Source of the DNA: Alteromonas pelagimontana
Lineage (GTDB): Bacteria > Pseudomonadota > Gammaproteobacteria > Enterobacterales > Alteromonadaceae
NCBI RefSeq assembly: GCF_002499975.2
Contig: NZ_CP052766.1
Location: 4,092,001 to 4,156,000 of the forward strand
Length of the DNA stretch: 64,000 bases
Direction of reading: 5' to 3'
This document shows positions 20,501-28,551 of the stretch, in pieces; position 1 is the stretch's first letter, and each line of letters starts with the position of its first letter. The notes beneath the pieces were generated by a model that saw only the letters and a program-made list of their open reading frames with translations, did not search any database and was not told where the DNA came from. The translations under genes and the position numbers were made by a program.

Positions 20501-21902
20501 GCAAGACGTTATCGACCGTGTGGGCTTTCATAATATTGGAAAATCCCAACAGCAAGGTTTGATTGTGATGAGTATTGATGATGGCGTATCGCCAGATTCT
20601 GATATCACTCTTACTGATATTGATCCTATGCTGGACGCGTTAGTGGTAGTGGTGAATACCGGTTATGAAGAAAAGTCGATAAAGGTCAGTTCAGCGACCG
20701 GCTTTAACCTGCACCCTGTGCAGATGAATTCGGTAGATGCAAACGTACGCGGCGCGTTTTTCGCTGAAGGGGAGGGTGACGACGCAGGTAACGGAACCAT
20801 CACCGTACCCGCCCTCACTATGGCGGTCTTTGTGAAATCGCAAGCAGGAGCGCAAGGCTATGGCTTATCAGCTTATGCTACTTCCGGTGCACCTGATGTG
20901 GTTCCCTTTGGAGATACTGCAGTATTTCTGCGAGGCGACATGAATGAGTGGGGAACACTTAATCCGATGATCTATCAGGGAGGCGGCGTTTACCAGGTGT
21001 CTTTGAAGATGACCGCAGGGACGGAATATGAATTTAAAGTTGCATCTGATGACTATACTGCCGTGAACTTTGGTGCGCCTGATTCTGCGAACGTTGCTAT
21101 TGTTGAAGATGAAGAAAAAGTATTAGCAACGAGTAATAATAATCTGGTCTTTACTCCAGCCTTGAGTGCGACTTATCTCTTCAGCTTTAATGCTATAGAT
21201 CCAGCATCACCGCAAATTACCATTGTTAATGAAGAACCTTTGGCGGGAACTACCGCGTTTCTGCGTGGCGACTTTAACGACTGGAGCACTGACAATGCGT
21301 TTACCTACGTGGGCCGCGGCCAATATTCTGCAACATTATCGTTAGCTGCGGGGACCTACAATTTTAAGGCGGCTTCAGATGACTGGTCGACGGTTAATTT
21401 TGGCGCTATCAGTGCTGCATATGTTGATAAAACGGTGATAATAGGGGGAACAACCGAGGTAGCAGATACCAGCGAAAATCTGCAGATCACTGTGGAGGAA
21501 GACGCTGAATACAGCTTTATACTGAATATGAGCAACGCCGAACAGCCAGTGGTAAAGGTGTTTGAAACAGCATTTTTTGGCACCACGCCAGTGTTTATTC
21601 GTGGTGGGATGAACGAGTGGGGCACCGAGCATGAGCTGGTGTATCAGGGCAGCGGTATCTACAGTACTGAAATTACGTTAAGTAAAGGAGCCACCGAGTT
21701 TAAAGTAGCGTCTGAAGATTGGGCTACTATTGATTTCGGCACTCCCGAAGATGCGATAAGTAATGGGATTGTCGCCAATTCGGCCAAGGTTTTAGGGACG
21801 AGTAATATAAATTTGTTCTTGGATTTACCTGCTGGCACTTATCGGTTTGAAGTCGCGGGGCCGGACGGTTCTGCGCCAATAGTAACGGTGATCCCGATAT
21901 AG
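17565..21902 (+). CDS. pulA: Pullulanase-type alpha-1,6-glucosidase, lipoprotein, GH13
   Basis: A 1445-residue debranching enzyme that cleaves alpha-1,6 bonds of pullulan or limit dextrins. The lipobox LLTAC near residue 22 indicates a membrane-anchored lipoprotein, which is why I chose ATG 17565 over the in-frame ATG 17493 that overlaps the receptor stop. A Cys-rich linker precedes a CBM41-like region (about 75-190) and a pullulanase N-terminal domain. The GH13 barrel has the FNWGYDP signature, DVVFNH, nucleophile D719 in FRFDIM, acid E748 in YGEGW and D845 in KHDNE. After about residue 1120 come three tandem beta modules, each starting with a [FV][IL]RG..N[ED]W pattern, probably starch-binding. 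A terminator follows directly. Confidence 0.93.
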   Translation: MLSFKRTLALTALIYSILLLTACGGSEVESGDNDLLTCDAPEVPDAAGTSCVAPPPIACDPPTVPNEANDACVVGADPSLPDPVFFPGDQQAVLYFNRASVDADNSANDPAYEGWRLHTWNNDECDAYADADSDWANGRQPTGIDPNYGAYWVLELKENYGSCHNFIVHKGTDDAGKELGGGDFQGSLIQDDEKYTRMNFTLSGEATIFGFPIMSLGPQPVEIEGVAAHWLDTNTLLWNTPEGVESVKLHYSENATLTVTLEEGLNGTTIELVPASLSDDQVATAPHLAALAPWSGQWTPEEAKQLLTYQVVLAGYNSEGTLVAATGVQTAKALDALYTSEEDDADETQLGAIYTDTGITAAVWAPTAQSVTLLTYSDSKTLANSFTMTRDDTSGVWRYEGNMDLDRALYRYQVVVYHPATKTLETLEVTDPYSVSLTTNGRFSRFVNLQDEDLKPQGWETQAIPTIANPEDAVIYEGHIRDFSARDESTSPANRGKYLAFTEQGTAPVTHLQKLVEAGLTHFHILPSNDIATVDEDPANTVSLYNTVGDLCRLNGQAPICDEEPATSVLLDVYNSYDPLAEAEKAQALTQQIRGVDTFNWGYDPQHYSAPEGSYASDAEGVARIVEMRAMIQALHELGLRVALDVVFNHTSTSGVYPKSVLDKVVPGYYHRYDVQTGAIVQETCCEDTEPRNVMMEKVMKDSLLIWAQEYKFDAFRFDIMSQATKETMVRLKAAVQEVDSDTYFYGEGWLKEDRGYEQANQLNMAGTEIGTFNDRIREAVRQGNIFNPQSDQALSDQDRVKVGMAGTLTEFVLKTSNGAATATSNLGGYATDPADIINYVSKHDNETLWDQFNYTLPMDLSLSERVRAQNIGIGLPLMSQGIPFLQMGGDMLRSKSMDRNSYDSGDWFNYLDFTYNTNNWNVGLPLAEDNDVRWKEMGEFINSSQRAATMSDIEFASAVFNEFLSIRSQSPLFRLTTMQDVIDRVGFHNIGKSQQQGLIVMSIDDGVSPDSDITLTDIDPMLDALVVVVNTGYEEKSIKVSSATGFNLHPVQMNSVDANVRGAFFAEGEGDDAGNGTITVPALTMAVFVKSQAGAQGYGLSAYATSGAPDVVPFGDTAVFLRGDMNEWGTLNPMIYQGGGVYQVSLKMTAGTEYEFKVASDDYTAVNFGAPDSANVAIVEDEEKVLATSNNNLVFTPALSATYLFSFNAIDPASPQITIVNEEPLAGTTAFLRGDFNDWSTDNAFTYVGRGQYSATLSLAAGTYNFKAASDDWSTVNFGAISAAYVDKTVIIGGTTEVADTSENLQITVEEDAEYSFILNMSNAEQPVVKVFETAFFGTTPVFIRGGMNEWGTEHELVYQGSGIYSTEITLSKGATEFKVASEDWATIDFGTPEDAISNGIVANSAKVLGTSNINLFLDLPAGTYRFEVAGPDGSAPIVTVIPI

Positions 21903-21926
21903 TGATCATTCAGAAACAAATAATTT

Positions 21927-21957
21927 AAGCCGCTACTCTTAGCGGCTTTTTTTATTT
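21927..21957 (+). terminator. Terminator after pullulanase
   Basis: AAGCCGCT (21927-21934) pairs with AGCGGCTT (21941-21948) around ACTCTT, followed by T-rich TTTTTTTAT. It closes the receptor-pullulanase unit. Confidence 0.92.
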
Positions 21958-22234
21958 AAATAGCTTTATGTGCGACAAGATGGGAACGATAAGCGCATGG
22001 ATGGACCCATTTGCGCCAGCGATAGAAAAACAGGAAGTCTTAAAAAACCGTGAAATTATCTTCGCTGGCTCTGTTAGCGTGCTCCTGCTCCAGAAGTTCG
22101 GCGACGAGATCTTCACTTATTGCACAAAGCATCTGCGATTCCGCCCTGCCTGGTTGAGGAAAAGAAACTTCGCACTTTTCGAGCCGAATCAGCTTTATGT
22201 ATAGGATACTAAACCTGTTGCCAACGGCGGCTGG

Positions 22235-22492
22235 TTGTTTCAAAGTTCTACGCAGAGCCTCAACAGGCCACAGATCTACAACGACGCTTTGCAATTTATG
22301 GACAATCCACCGGCCGATTGCAAGGTGACAATTCTTGCTCCTTCGGAACATTTTAAAATCAGGGCACTCACTATGGATAAATTAAAGCTCACGTTAGGCT
22401 ATCGTGAAGGAAAGAAAGCGGCAGGCGCGCATTTACGCGGTATTAAAGAAAATGAACCATTAACCGTTGCTCAAGCTATAGGCGGAGTGTGA
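22235..22492 (+). pseudogene. Possible C-terminal remnant of a patatin-like phospholipase gene
   Basis: An 85-codon frame encodes KVTILAPSEHFKIRALTMD followed by KLTLGYREGKKAAGAHL. This resembles the C-terminal part of patatin-like (YjjU-type) phospholipases, where a predicted 'APP..FK..RLTMD' strand precedes a '.Y..G...A' helix. No GxSxG or DGG/A motif is visible upstream, so the catalytic part is gone. The rest of the 21958-22560 gap holds no convincing gene. The family assignment is a weak, memory-based guess, and a small intact unknown protein is an alternative. Confidence 0.35.
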
Positions 22493-22512
22493 TCCTCATA
22501 ACCGCTACAGTG

Positions 22513-22551
22513 GAAGAACCTGGCAGTTGAAACGGCAACTGCAGGTTCTTC
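22513..22551 (-). terminator. Long hairpin just past the GH16 gene
   Basis: A 16-bp stem with one bulged G: GAAGAACCT-g-GCAGTTG (22513-22529) against CAACTGCAGGTTCTTC (22536-22551), loop AAACGG. It begins 9 bases beyond the GH16 stop on the minus strand. There is no good T-run on either strand, so it may be a 3'-end stabiliser or an inefficient terminator shared with the remnant on the plus strand. Confidence 0.65.
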
Positions 22552-22560
22552 ATCGGCTGT

Positions 22561-25428
22561 TTAATCAGCGTTAACAATAATATTGTCTAGCTGATAAACC
22601 GCACCCTGGGCTCTATCCCACTCTGGAAATATCAATACAAGTTTCACTTTCTCTAAGTTGAGACCCATGTTAGCTAACGTACTAAGATCGTAGGTAAAAT
22701 GCTGCCACTGACCAACTTGAGGTTGTGCGCCTTCATTACTTTGAACTAACTCAAGTTGCGCAAAGCTACCATCAGCACCTTCTACCTTCATAAGCAGCAG
22801 TGCGCCCGGATCATTGGATGGTGACACAAGCTTCATGTCAAACTCCAGGGTCCCTTCAAAAACCGCTGTCAAATCGTGCGGCAATGTGGCGCTAAGTCCT
22901 GAGACAGTGGGCGCAGGTCCAAAAAAATCTACGTTAGCAACGGGACCACGCTCAGCGTCTTGTACAACGGAAATTGCAGCATTGGCGCAACAATCCCACA
23001 GGCTCCATCCTTCGGTAAAGCCATCGTCAAAGATAGGAAAGGTATCTGAGACAGTGACGTTGATAGGCGTATTGTTCGAATCATCACCATCGCCGACAAG
23101 TTTTACGTTGTCTATTTGCATTACCACGCCTTGCTGATTTCCCCAAGCAGGAAAAACCACTAAAGGCGTATCAACCTGAGTTAAGTCCAAAGAAGAACCT
23201 GGATGAGTAACCAGATCAGCGATAGGAATAGAGTAATGTTTCCATTCCCCGATCGCTGGAGCTTCAATAGGAAAATCACCAGAACCGCAGGGGTTTCCAC
23301 ATTCCATTTTGACATTAAAGGTTCTTTCTGCACGATCGTCATTCAGCACTAAAAGATCAAAATCAATGGTGTCGAAATTACTGACATCCAGTTTCGCCGG
23401 CTGATTGTCAGTGCCTACCTGCGTCTGAAAATACACCACAGATTCGTTGGTATTGAAGGTTACCTGTTTCACTTCGCCATGGTCACCGTCGCTACTAACA
23501 ACCTGTTCAATATCAACTGTGCCGCTTGCAACGTATTTGTTAATGCCAAACGGAGGATGATCTACGTCATCGAAGATAACCGCAGTAGCCACGCCGTCAA
23601 GACTGTACTGGAAACGAATGTTATCCAAGGCATAAGTCATGGGGCCAGTGGTTTCTACCACAAAAGGATTAACCAGAGCATCCACGTTAGCGAAGTTACC
23701 CGGCGCAAAACGGTTTCCTTGTGCGAGTAAATCGGCAACAGAAATATGAATTTCCTGCCATTCGCCAACAGCCGGTAAAGGAACGGTGGTATCGCTGACT
23801 GCAGGCCATCCGCTATCCATTTTTACCAACAGACTTGAATCCGCATCATTGTTTATGACTCTTACGTCAAAAACCAGTTCGCCGTATTCGGCAAAATGGG
23901 TAAGGCTGATGGCCGGGTCAGTATTCACATACATGTTGCCTGTGTCGCCTGTTTGGGTGATTTGCAGTACATTGCCATGTTCACCGTCTTCAACCGTTTC
24001 AATCGCAACACTGCCGTTAGGATTATAACTGCCGATGGACATACCTTCTAACAAGCTGTTCAGGTAGATGTTAAATACCGGGCCTGCACCTAAGTTTTCA
24101 ACAGGATCAATAATTTCAGGTGTTGGGACACCTGGCACTTGCGTCGCATCAGGGTTTATCGACGCACAACCTTCACCGGTGGAAGGATTAACAGAGCATT
24201 CGTACACCCGCACGTAATCGACTTCCATCGTTTGGGGGAAGACTGTGTCATCAATGCCTGTTTCATTAGTATTACCTGCCCAAGCGCCGCCCACGGCAAC
24301 GTTCAACAACAAGTGGAAACGCTCGTTAAAGGGAGCACTACCTTGTGCAGTCTGCCATTGGCCGTTTTCATCCTGATATTGCGCGTACCATCCTTCTTGC
24401 GTTTGCGTTGCAAAATGCACATCATCAACGTACCAGCGGATTTCGCCGTCTTCCCACTCAATAGCGTATTCGTGAAAACCATCAGCAGGATTGGCATTAT
24501 CAGGTAAACGGTAAGGCGCGCCTGAGCTCACATTTCCTGGCCAAATGCGGCCGAAATGCAAGGTGCCGTAGGTACGATCTTCTGGCGCGCCGTTGGCGGT
24601 GGGATCATCAGAAGCGGCCTTTAAGTTTACCGCCTCCATAATGTCGATTTCACCCGATGCTGCCCATGGGCCATAAACGTAGTCGGTGGGAAGCATCCAG
24701 ATAGCGGGCCAGGTTCCTTGACCGGACGGCAGCTTCGCTTTTATTTCAAAGCGGCCGTAGGTCCAGTCGCCTTTATTAATCGTGCGAAGCCGAGCCGATG
24801 TATAGGGTAGGGTAGCAAGACTATCCGTATTCCCATCAGGATTATCAGGGCCAATAAAGGTTTCCTTCTTTGCAATAATCGTAAGAACGCCATTATCTAC
24901 ATAGGCGTTATCCTCGCGGTTAGTGTAACACTGTTGTTCACCGTTGCCGCCGCCCCAGCAATTTTCTTCAAAACTCCATTTTGACGAGTCTATCTCGTCG
25001 CCATCGAACTCGTCCTGCCACACCATTACCCAGTTGTTTTCTTGCTCGCTATCCTGTTGTAGCTGCGCATCGAAAGTAATGTTTCCCCGCGCAAATTCAA
25101 ATCGAACAGGTACAGTCATAGCGCTACCCGACGCCAGCGAGTCGGTAGAAACATCGATGAAGGGAACACCATCTTCAGTTTCGCCAGACATTTGAACAAC
25201 ATCTAGTGAGCTGTTAGCAATTAACAGTCTCATTGGCCCGCTGATTGACATATCGCTTTGGTTGGTAATGGTCACGTTAACCACATACGCTTTGTTAACG
25301 CGATCAAACGTCTGTCTTGCTTGTGAAATGGTAAGCGGGGCTTCAACATCAGTCCAATCAGCCAATGCGGGAGCAGACATTCCCCCCATAAGCAAACTGC
25401 TAATGAGTAGAGAGAGCGAATTTTTCAT
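22561..25428 (-). CDS. Secreted GH16 endo-beta-1,3-glucanase (laminarinase-like) with three C-terminal modules
   Basis: A 955-residue secreted glycosidase. A signal peptide (LLISSLLMGGMSAPALA) and an N-terminal beta domain of unknown type precede the GH16 domain (about 130-410), whose catalytic motif is E260-I-D262-I-M-E265 in GEIDIMEAV, the beta-bulge form typical of laminarinases. Three repeats of about 160 residues follow (about 452-612, 616-780, 790-955), each ending in a DNI or DNV strand and containing a GEW or GQW motif. They look like jelly-roll carbohydrate-binding modules, but I cannot assign a CBM family. Its ATG overlaps the TAA of the upstream PEP-CTERM-type gene (TAATG). Beta-1,3-glucan (laminarin) is the likely substrate. 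Confidence 0.9.
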   Translation of the reverse strand: MKNSLSLLISSLLMGGMSAPALADWTDVEAPLTISQARQTFDRVNKAYVVNVTITNQSDMSISGPMRLLIANSSLDVVQMSGETEDGVPFIDVSTDSLASGSAMTVPVRFEFARGNITFDAQLQQDSEQENNWVMVWQDEFDGDEIDSSKWSFEENCWGGGNGEQQCYTNREDNAYVDNGVLTIIAKKETFIGPDNPDGNTDSLATLPYTSARLRTINKGDWTYGRFEIKAKLPSGQGTWPAIWMLPTDYVYGPWAASGEIDIMEAVNLKAASDDPTANGAPEDRTYGTLHFGRIWPGNVSSGAPYRLPDNANPADGFHEYAIEWEDGEIRWYVDDVHFATQTQEGWYAQYQDENGQWQTAQGSAPFNERFHLLLNVAVGGAWAGNTNETGIDDTVFPQTMEVDYVRVYECSVNPSTGEGCASINPDATQVPGVPTPEIIDPVENLGAGPVFNIYLNSLLEGMSIGSYNPNGSVAIETVEDGEHGNVLQITQTGDTGNMYVNTDPAISLTHFAEYGELVFDVRVINNDADSSLLVKMDSGWPAVSDTTVPLPAVGEWQEIHISVADLLAQGNRFAPGNFANVDALVNPFVVETTGPMTYALDNIRFQYSLDGVATAVIFDDVDHPPFGINKYVASGTVDIEQVVSSDGDHGEVKQVTFNTNESVVYFQTQVGTDNQPAKLDVSNFDTIDFDLLVLNDDRAERTFNVKMECGNPCGSGDFPIEAPAIGEWKHYSIPIADLVTHPGSSLDLTQVDTPLVVFPAWGNQQGVVMQIDNVKLVGDGDDSNNTPINVTVSDTFPIFDDGFTEGWSLWDCCANAAISVVQDAERGPVANVDFFGPAPTVSGLSATLPHDLTAVFEGTLEFDMKLVSPSNDPGALLLMKVEGADGSFAQLELVQSNEGAQPQVGQWQHFTYDLSTLANMGLNLEKVKLVLIFPEWDRAQGAVYQLDNIIVNAD

Positions 25429-26099
25429 TATGCAACTCCAGCTTTGCTACTTCTGTTCATTCTTCTTGCGCCAAGCAGGAATAAGCCCAAACTGGCAATA
25501 GAGAAGGTGGCGGGTGCAGAGACGTCGGCAGTCACTTCATTAAGACTTACAGAATTAATCGTCATCCACGCTGGTGACATATCAACGTTACTTAACAGTT
25601 GAAATTCAATGCTCCAACCTGTTTGGTTTTTAAAACTGTCGTCAAGAAGAAATGCTCCGGTGTAGCTAGCTTCGCCGTTGATATCAGGCGCGCCGAAAAA
25701 CGTGCCAAGGTTACCGGTATAGTCGTAGGTCATGCCGCTACCATCATTTAGATATACGGCAAAATAATCCGCGGTCAGTGGTGCCTGATCGGTTAATTCG
25801 CTGTTTACGCTAAAATCATAATTCAGCCATAGTTGCGAATCTGCGGAAGCGGTGAGATCCAGGTTTTGATAGAGAGTATTCGCCATGGCATCGGTGTTAT
25901 CAATGTAGATGTTTGCTGCACAGTTGGGTGCTGCGCCAGTCACAGTAAAATCTGCTGGGTTGCCTGCGGCGCCATCGCTATCTGTTTGCCAACTGGTGAG
26001 ATCGCAGGTGCTGAAATCTCCGTTTTCTATCATTGCAGCAGTGCCAGATGCGCTACAAAACGCCAGTGTTATGAGTGATCCTAGTAGTGTTTTTTTCAT
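25428..26099 (-). CDS. PEP-CTERM-type surface protein with a carbohydrate-binding-like fold
   Basis: A 223-residue exported protein. ATG 26099 was chosen over the longer frame because GGAG lies just upstream and a signal peptide (LLGSLITLAFCSASGTAA) follows. The mature start IENGDFSTCDLTSWQT resembles the N-terminal strand of CBM4/9 or DUF642-like jelly rolls. The C-terminus has the tripartite sorting tail: SAPATF in place of the usual PEP, a hydrophobic stretch (SIASLGLFLLGA) and a basic RRMNRSSK end, so it is a likely exosortase substrate. It is the first gene of a two-gene unit, its stop overlapping the GH16 start by one base. I infer a cell-surface beta-glucan-binding role. Confidence 0.75.
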   Translation of the reverse strand: MKKTLLGSLITLAFCSASGTAAMIENGDFSTCDLTSWQTDSDGAAGNPADFTVTGAAPNCAANIYIDNTDAMANTLYQNLDLTASADSQLWLNYDFSVNSELTDQAPLTADYFAVYLNDGSGMTYDYTGNLGTFFGAPDINGEASYTGAFLLDDSFKNQTGWSIEFQLLSNVDMSPAWMTINSVSLNEVTADVSAPATFSIASLGLFLLGARRMNRSSKAGVA

Positions 26100-26157
26100 G
26101 TGTATCTCCAACAAACAAACCAAATTAAAATTAACTACGCGATTATTTTTTATTAAA

Positions 26158-26171
26158 TGGTAGCGCTTACA
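26158..26171 (-). promoter_or_regulatory. LacI-type operator upstream of PEP-CTERM/GH16 unit
   Basis: TGGTAGCGCTTACA (reverse strand TGTAAGCGCTACCA) is a near-palindrome centred on GCGC with 5 of 7 positions matching between halves, 59 bases upstream of the PEP-CTERM gene start. This AGCGCT-centred shape is typical of LacI-family operators. It differs from the TACGTA-centred starch motif, so a different regulator, not in this window, is expected. Confidence 0.65.
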
Positions 26172-26303
26172 TTTTGGGGTGAGAGAGAGCGATTTACTTT
26201 CACCTACCAATGCTCGCGTTTACAATTTAACTATATGAAAAAGAAACGTCAATATATTGTTAATTCAATGTGTATTTAATTGGCGTGTGAAGGTTGTATA
26301 GTT

Positions 26304-27251
26304 TTATCCCATGGCGTCAGTAAGTTCAAAAACGAGACGTGCGGCTAGCCGAGCAGTTTTCATCTCGGCGTCATAAGTGGGGTTTAATTCAGCGATATCG
26401 CTGTAATGCCATCGAAAGCTTAGCGGGCTTTGTTGCTTGCCAAGCCATTGCAGAAACTGAATTACCGCTATCGGTGGAATCCCTAAGGCCGCAGGGGCGC
26501 TAACGCCAGGGGCGACTGAAGAAGAAAATGCATCCATACATACGGTTACGTAAAGGGAATCGATAGATTCTAAAAATGGAGTGACAGTGGCAATGGCTGA
26601 TTCAATATTAAATTCGTAATCGAGTAGTAAGCGGGTGTTGGATTCCTTGGCATAATCAAATAAAGCGGAAGTATTCGCAGCTTTAGAAACCCCAAAGCAG
26701 GCATAGTGAAAGGGCATTTTTTGCTGGTGGCACCATTCTGAAATTTGTCTAAAAGGTGTGCCGGATGTTCCAGCCGGTGAAGGTTTGCGTAAATCCAGGT
26801 GAGCATCTATATTAATAATCCCGATATTTGTACCCTGAGGAAGAGCAGCGGCAAGCCCTTGAAAGGCTGCCCAAGCGATATCATGGCCGCCTCCTAGCCC
26901 AATCACCTTCGCCTTCTTTTTAAGCGCACAACTTACTAAGCTAGCATAACTGCACTGTGTGTCATCCAGCACATCAAAAATTGTTGAGTCGCCGACATCG
27001 TAAAGAGACCCTTCTTTGCACCATGGAAGATTGGCTAACGCATGGCGCAATGCATTTGGTCCTTCCGCCGCGCCAGTTCTGCCCTTATTGGCGGCTACTC
27101 CACTATCATTAGGATAACCAACGAGAACTAACGCTTTTTCATGTTCTGGCAACTCATCAATGTGCTGACATTGCACAACCTGATGCCAGCGATGGCCACG
27201 CTCTCCGTCCTCTGCGTCAATTCTTCCCGTCCAGGGGTTAAGATTTTCCAT
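26304..27251 (-). CDS. hutG: Formimidoylglutamase (arginase/ureohydrolase family)
   Basis: HutG hydrolyses N-formimidoyl-L-glutamate to glutamate and formamide, the last step of histidine degradation. The 315-residue protein has arginase-family metal motifs: GGGHDIAW, and NIDAHLDLR with Asp/His ligands. The third motif reads VTVCMDAFSSSVAPGVSAPA. There the first Asp of the usual DxD pair seems to be Cys, while the APGVSAPA tail is typical of HutG. Its start overlaps the end of hutI by 14 bases, so the two are co-transcribed. An agmatinase paralogue is unlikely given the hut context. Confidence 0.92.
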   Translation of the reverse strand: MENLNPWTGRIDAEDGERGHRWHQVVQCQHIDELPEHEKALVLVGYPNDSGVAANKGRTGAAEGPNALRHALANLPWCKEGSLYDVGDSTIFDVLDDTQCSYASLVSCALKKKAKVIGLGGGHDIAWAAFQGLAAALPQGTNIGIINIDAHLDLRKPSPAGTSGTPFRQISEWCHQQKMPFHYACFGVSKAANTSALFDYAKESNTRLLLDYEFNIESAIATVTPFLESIDSLYVTVCMDAFSSSVAPGVSAPAALGIPPIAVIQFLQWLGKQQSPLSFRWHYSDIAELNPTYDAEMKTARLAARLVFELTDAMG

Positions 27252-28446
27252 GCAGTTTACCTCCTATCCATTTCGCGTAAGGGCGAAAACCGTTGATTTC
27301 GTATATCAGCTCATCTGGTGAACTTATTTGCCACAAACACAGATCGGCGTCAGCGCCTTTGGCGATTGTGCCTTTATTAAACAGGCTCAGCGCTTTTGCA
27401 GCATTAACGGTAATTCCTTTTAGTGCTTCTTCTGTCGTTAAGCCAAACAATACGCTGGACATGTTTGCACATGTCAGCAGCGACGCAATCGGCGAGGTGC
27501 CGGGATTAATATCGGTCGAGACTGCCAGGGGGACGTTATGATCCCGCAACGCTTGCACGGGAGGAAGCTGTTTTTCTTTTAAATAGTAGAACGCGCCTGG
27601 CAACAGCACCGCTACCGTTCCAGCCTTTGCCAGCGCAGGGACATCACCGGGCGCAAGATATTCAACATGATCAACAGAGACCGCTCCATATCGCGCGGCC
27701 AATAATGCCCCTTTACTGTCAGACAGCTGTTCGACATGCGCTTTTATTTTCAGCCCACAGTCTTTAGCTACCTTAAATACTCGTTCTGTCTGAGCAAGCG
27801 TAAACCCAACAGACTCACAAAAGACATCTACCGCATCAGCTAAATTGTTCTTCGTTACGAAAGGCAGCATTTCCTCGCAAACAAGGTCAATGTATTCATC
27901 AGCAGAAAGAGAGGAATCGGGAGGCAACGCGTGGGCGCCTAAAAAAGTACGCTGAACATGGATCCCCAGCGCGTCTGCTACTCGCTGTGCAATGTCTAGC
28001 ATGCGGCACTCATTTTGAAGATCCAATCCGTAGCCCGATTTAATCTCCATGGTAGTGACGCCTTCTTCGACAAGCCGCCGGCCTCTGCGCATGGCAGTCT
28101 CGAAAAGCTGCGACTCACTGGCATCCCGGGTAGCTCTTACTGTACTTTTTATGCCACCGCCCTGTTGGCTGATGGTTTCATAGCTCACCCCCGCCAGTCG
28201 CTGGGAAAATTCATTTGCCCGACTGCCGCCGTAGACCAGATGGGTGTGGCAATCAACGAAGCCGGGAAGACACCAGGCGCCTTTTCCATCCACAACAGTA
28301 TCTGCTGCTTTAGGTTTAAGAGAATTGCCGAGTTCGGTGATTTTACCGTCAGCCATACGCAGTGAGGACGCGTCCAATTCGCCGAAGGGGTTACCGTTTT
28401 CAGTCATTGATGCAATACGAATATTTGTTAGTAGTGTCGACGCCAT
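27238..28446 (-). CDS. hutI: Imidazolonepropionase
   Basis: HutI opens the imidazolone ring to give N-formimidoyl-L-glutamate, the third step of histidine catabolism. The 402-residue amidohydrolase has the metal motif PGFVDCHTHLVYGG, the EIKSGYGLD segment, a KAHVEQLSDS His-containing strand and STDINPGTSP near the C-terminus. I chose ATG 28446, preceded by GAAGGAA, over the longer open frame, which would run through the HutC operator. It is transcribed divergently from hutC. Confidence 0.96.
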   Translation of the reverse strand: MASTLLTNIRIASMTENGNPFGELDASSLRMADGKITELGNSLKPKAADTVVDGKGAWCLPGFVDCHTHLVYGGSRANEFSQRLAGVSYETISQQGGGIKSTVRATRDASESQLFETAMRRGRRLVEEGVTTMEIKSGYGLDLQNECRMLDIAQRVADALGIHVQRTFLGAHALPPDSSLSADEYIDLVCEEMLPFVTKNNLADAVDVFCESVGFTLAQTERVFKVAKDCGLKIKAHVEQLSDSKGALLAARYGAVSVDHVEYLAPGDVPALAKAGTVAVLLPGAFYYLKEKQLPPVQALRDHNVPLAVSTDINPGTSPIASLLTCANMSSVLFGLTTEEALKGITVNAAKALSLFNKGTIAKGADADLCLWQISSPDELIYEINGFRPYAKWIGGKLHGKS

Positions 28447-28491
28447 GTGATTCCTTCGTAGGATTATGGATTTACAGTCTACTTGTGCATA

Positions 28492-28505
28492 CTTGTATAT
28501 ACAAG
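28492..28505. promoter_or_regulatory. HutC operator in the hutI/hutC divergent region
   Basis: CTTGTATATACAAG is a perfect 14-bp palindrome between the divergent hutI and hutC starts. It matches the known GntR-family HutC site (core TGTATATACA). A further half-site CTTGTGCATA begins 10 bases to the left at 28482. One operator can thus repress both hutIG and hutCUH, relieved by urocanate. Confidence 0.92.
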
Positions 28506-28551
28506 TGGCTTGCAGTAAAGTGTGCCGTATTCTGCCCAAAGGAATACATTA

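Noticed and set aside
26280..26298. TGGCGTG...TTG resembling a sigma-54 promoter near the PEP-CTERM gene
   Set aside because: Spacing to TTG is two bases too long and it points away from the minus-strand genes.
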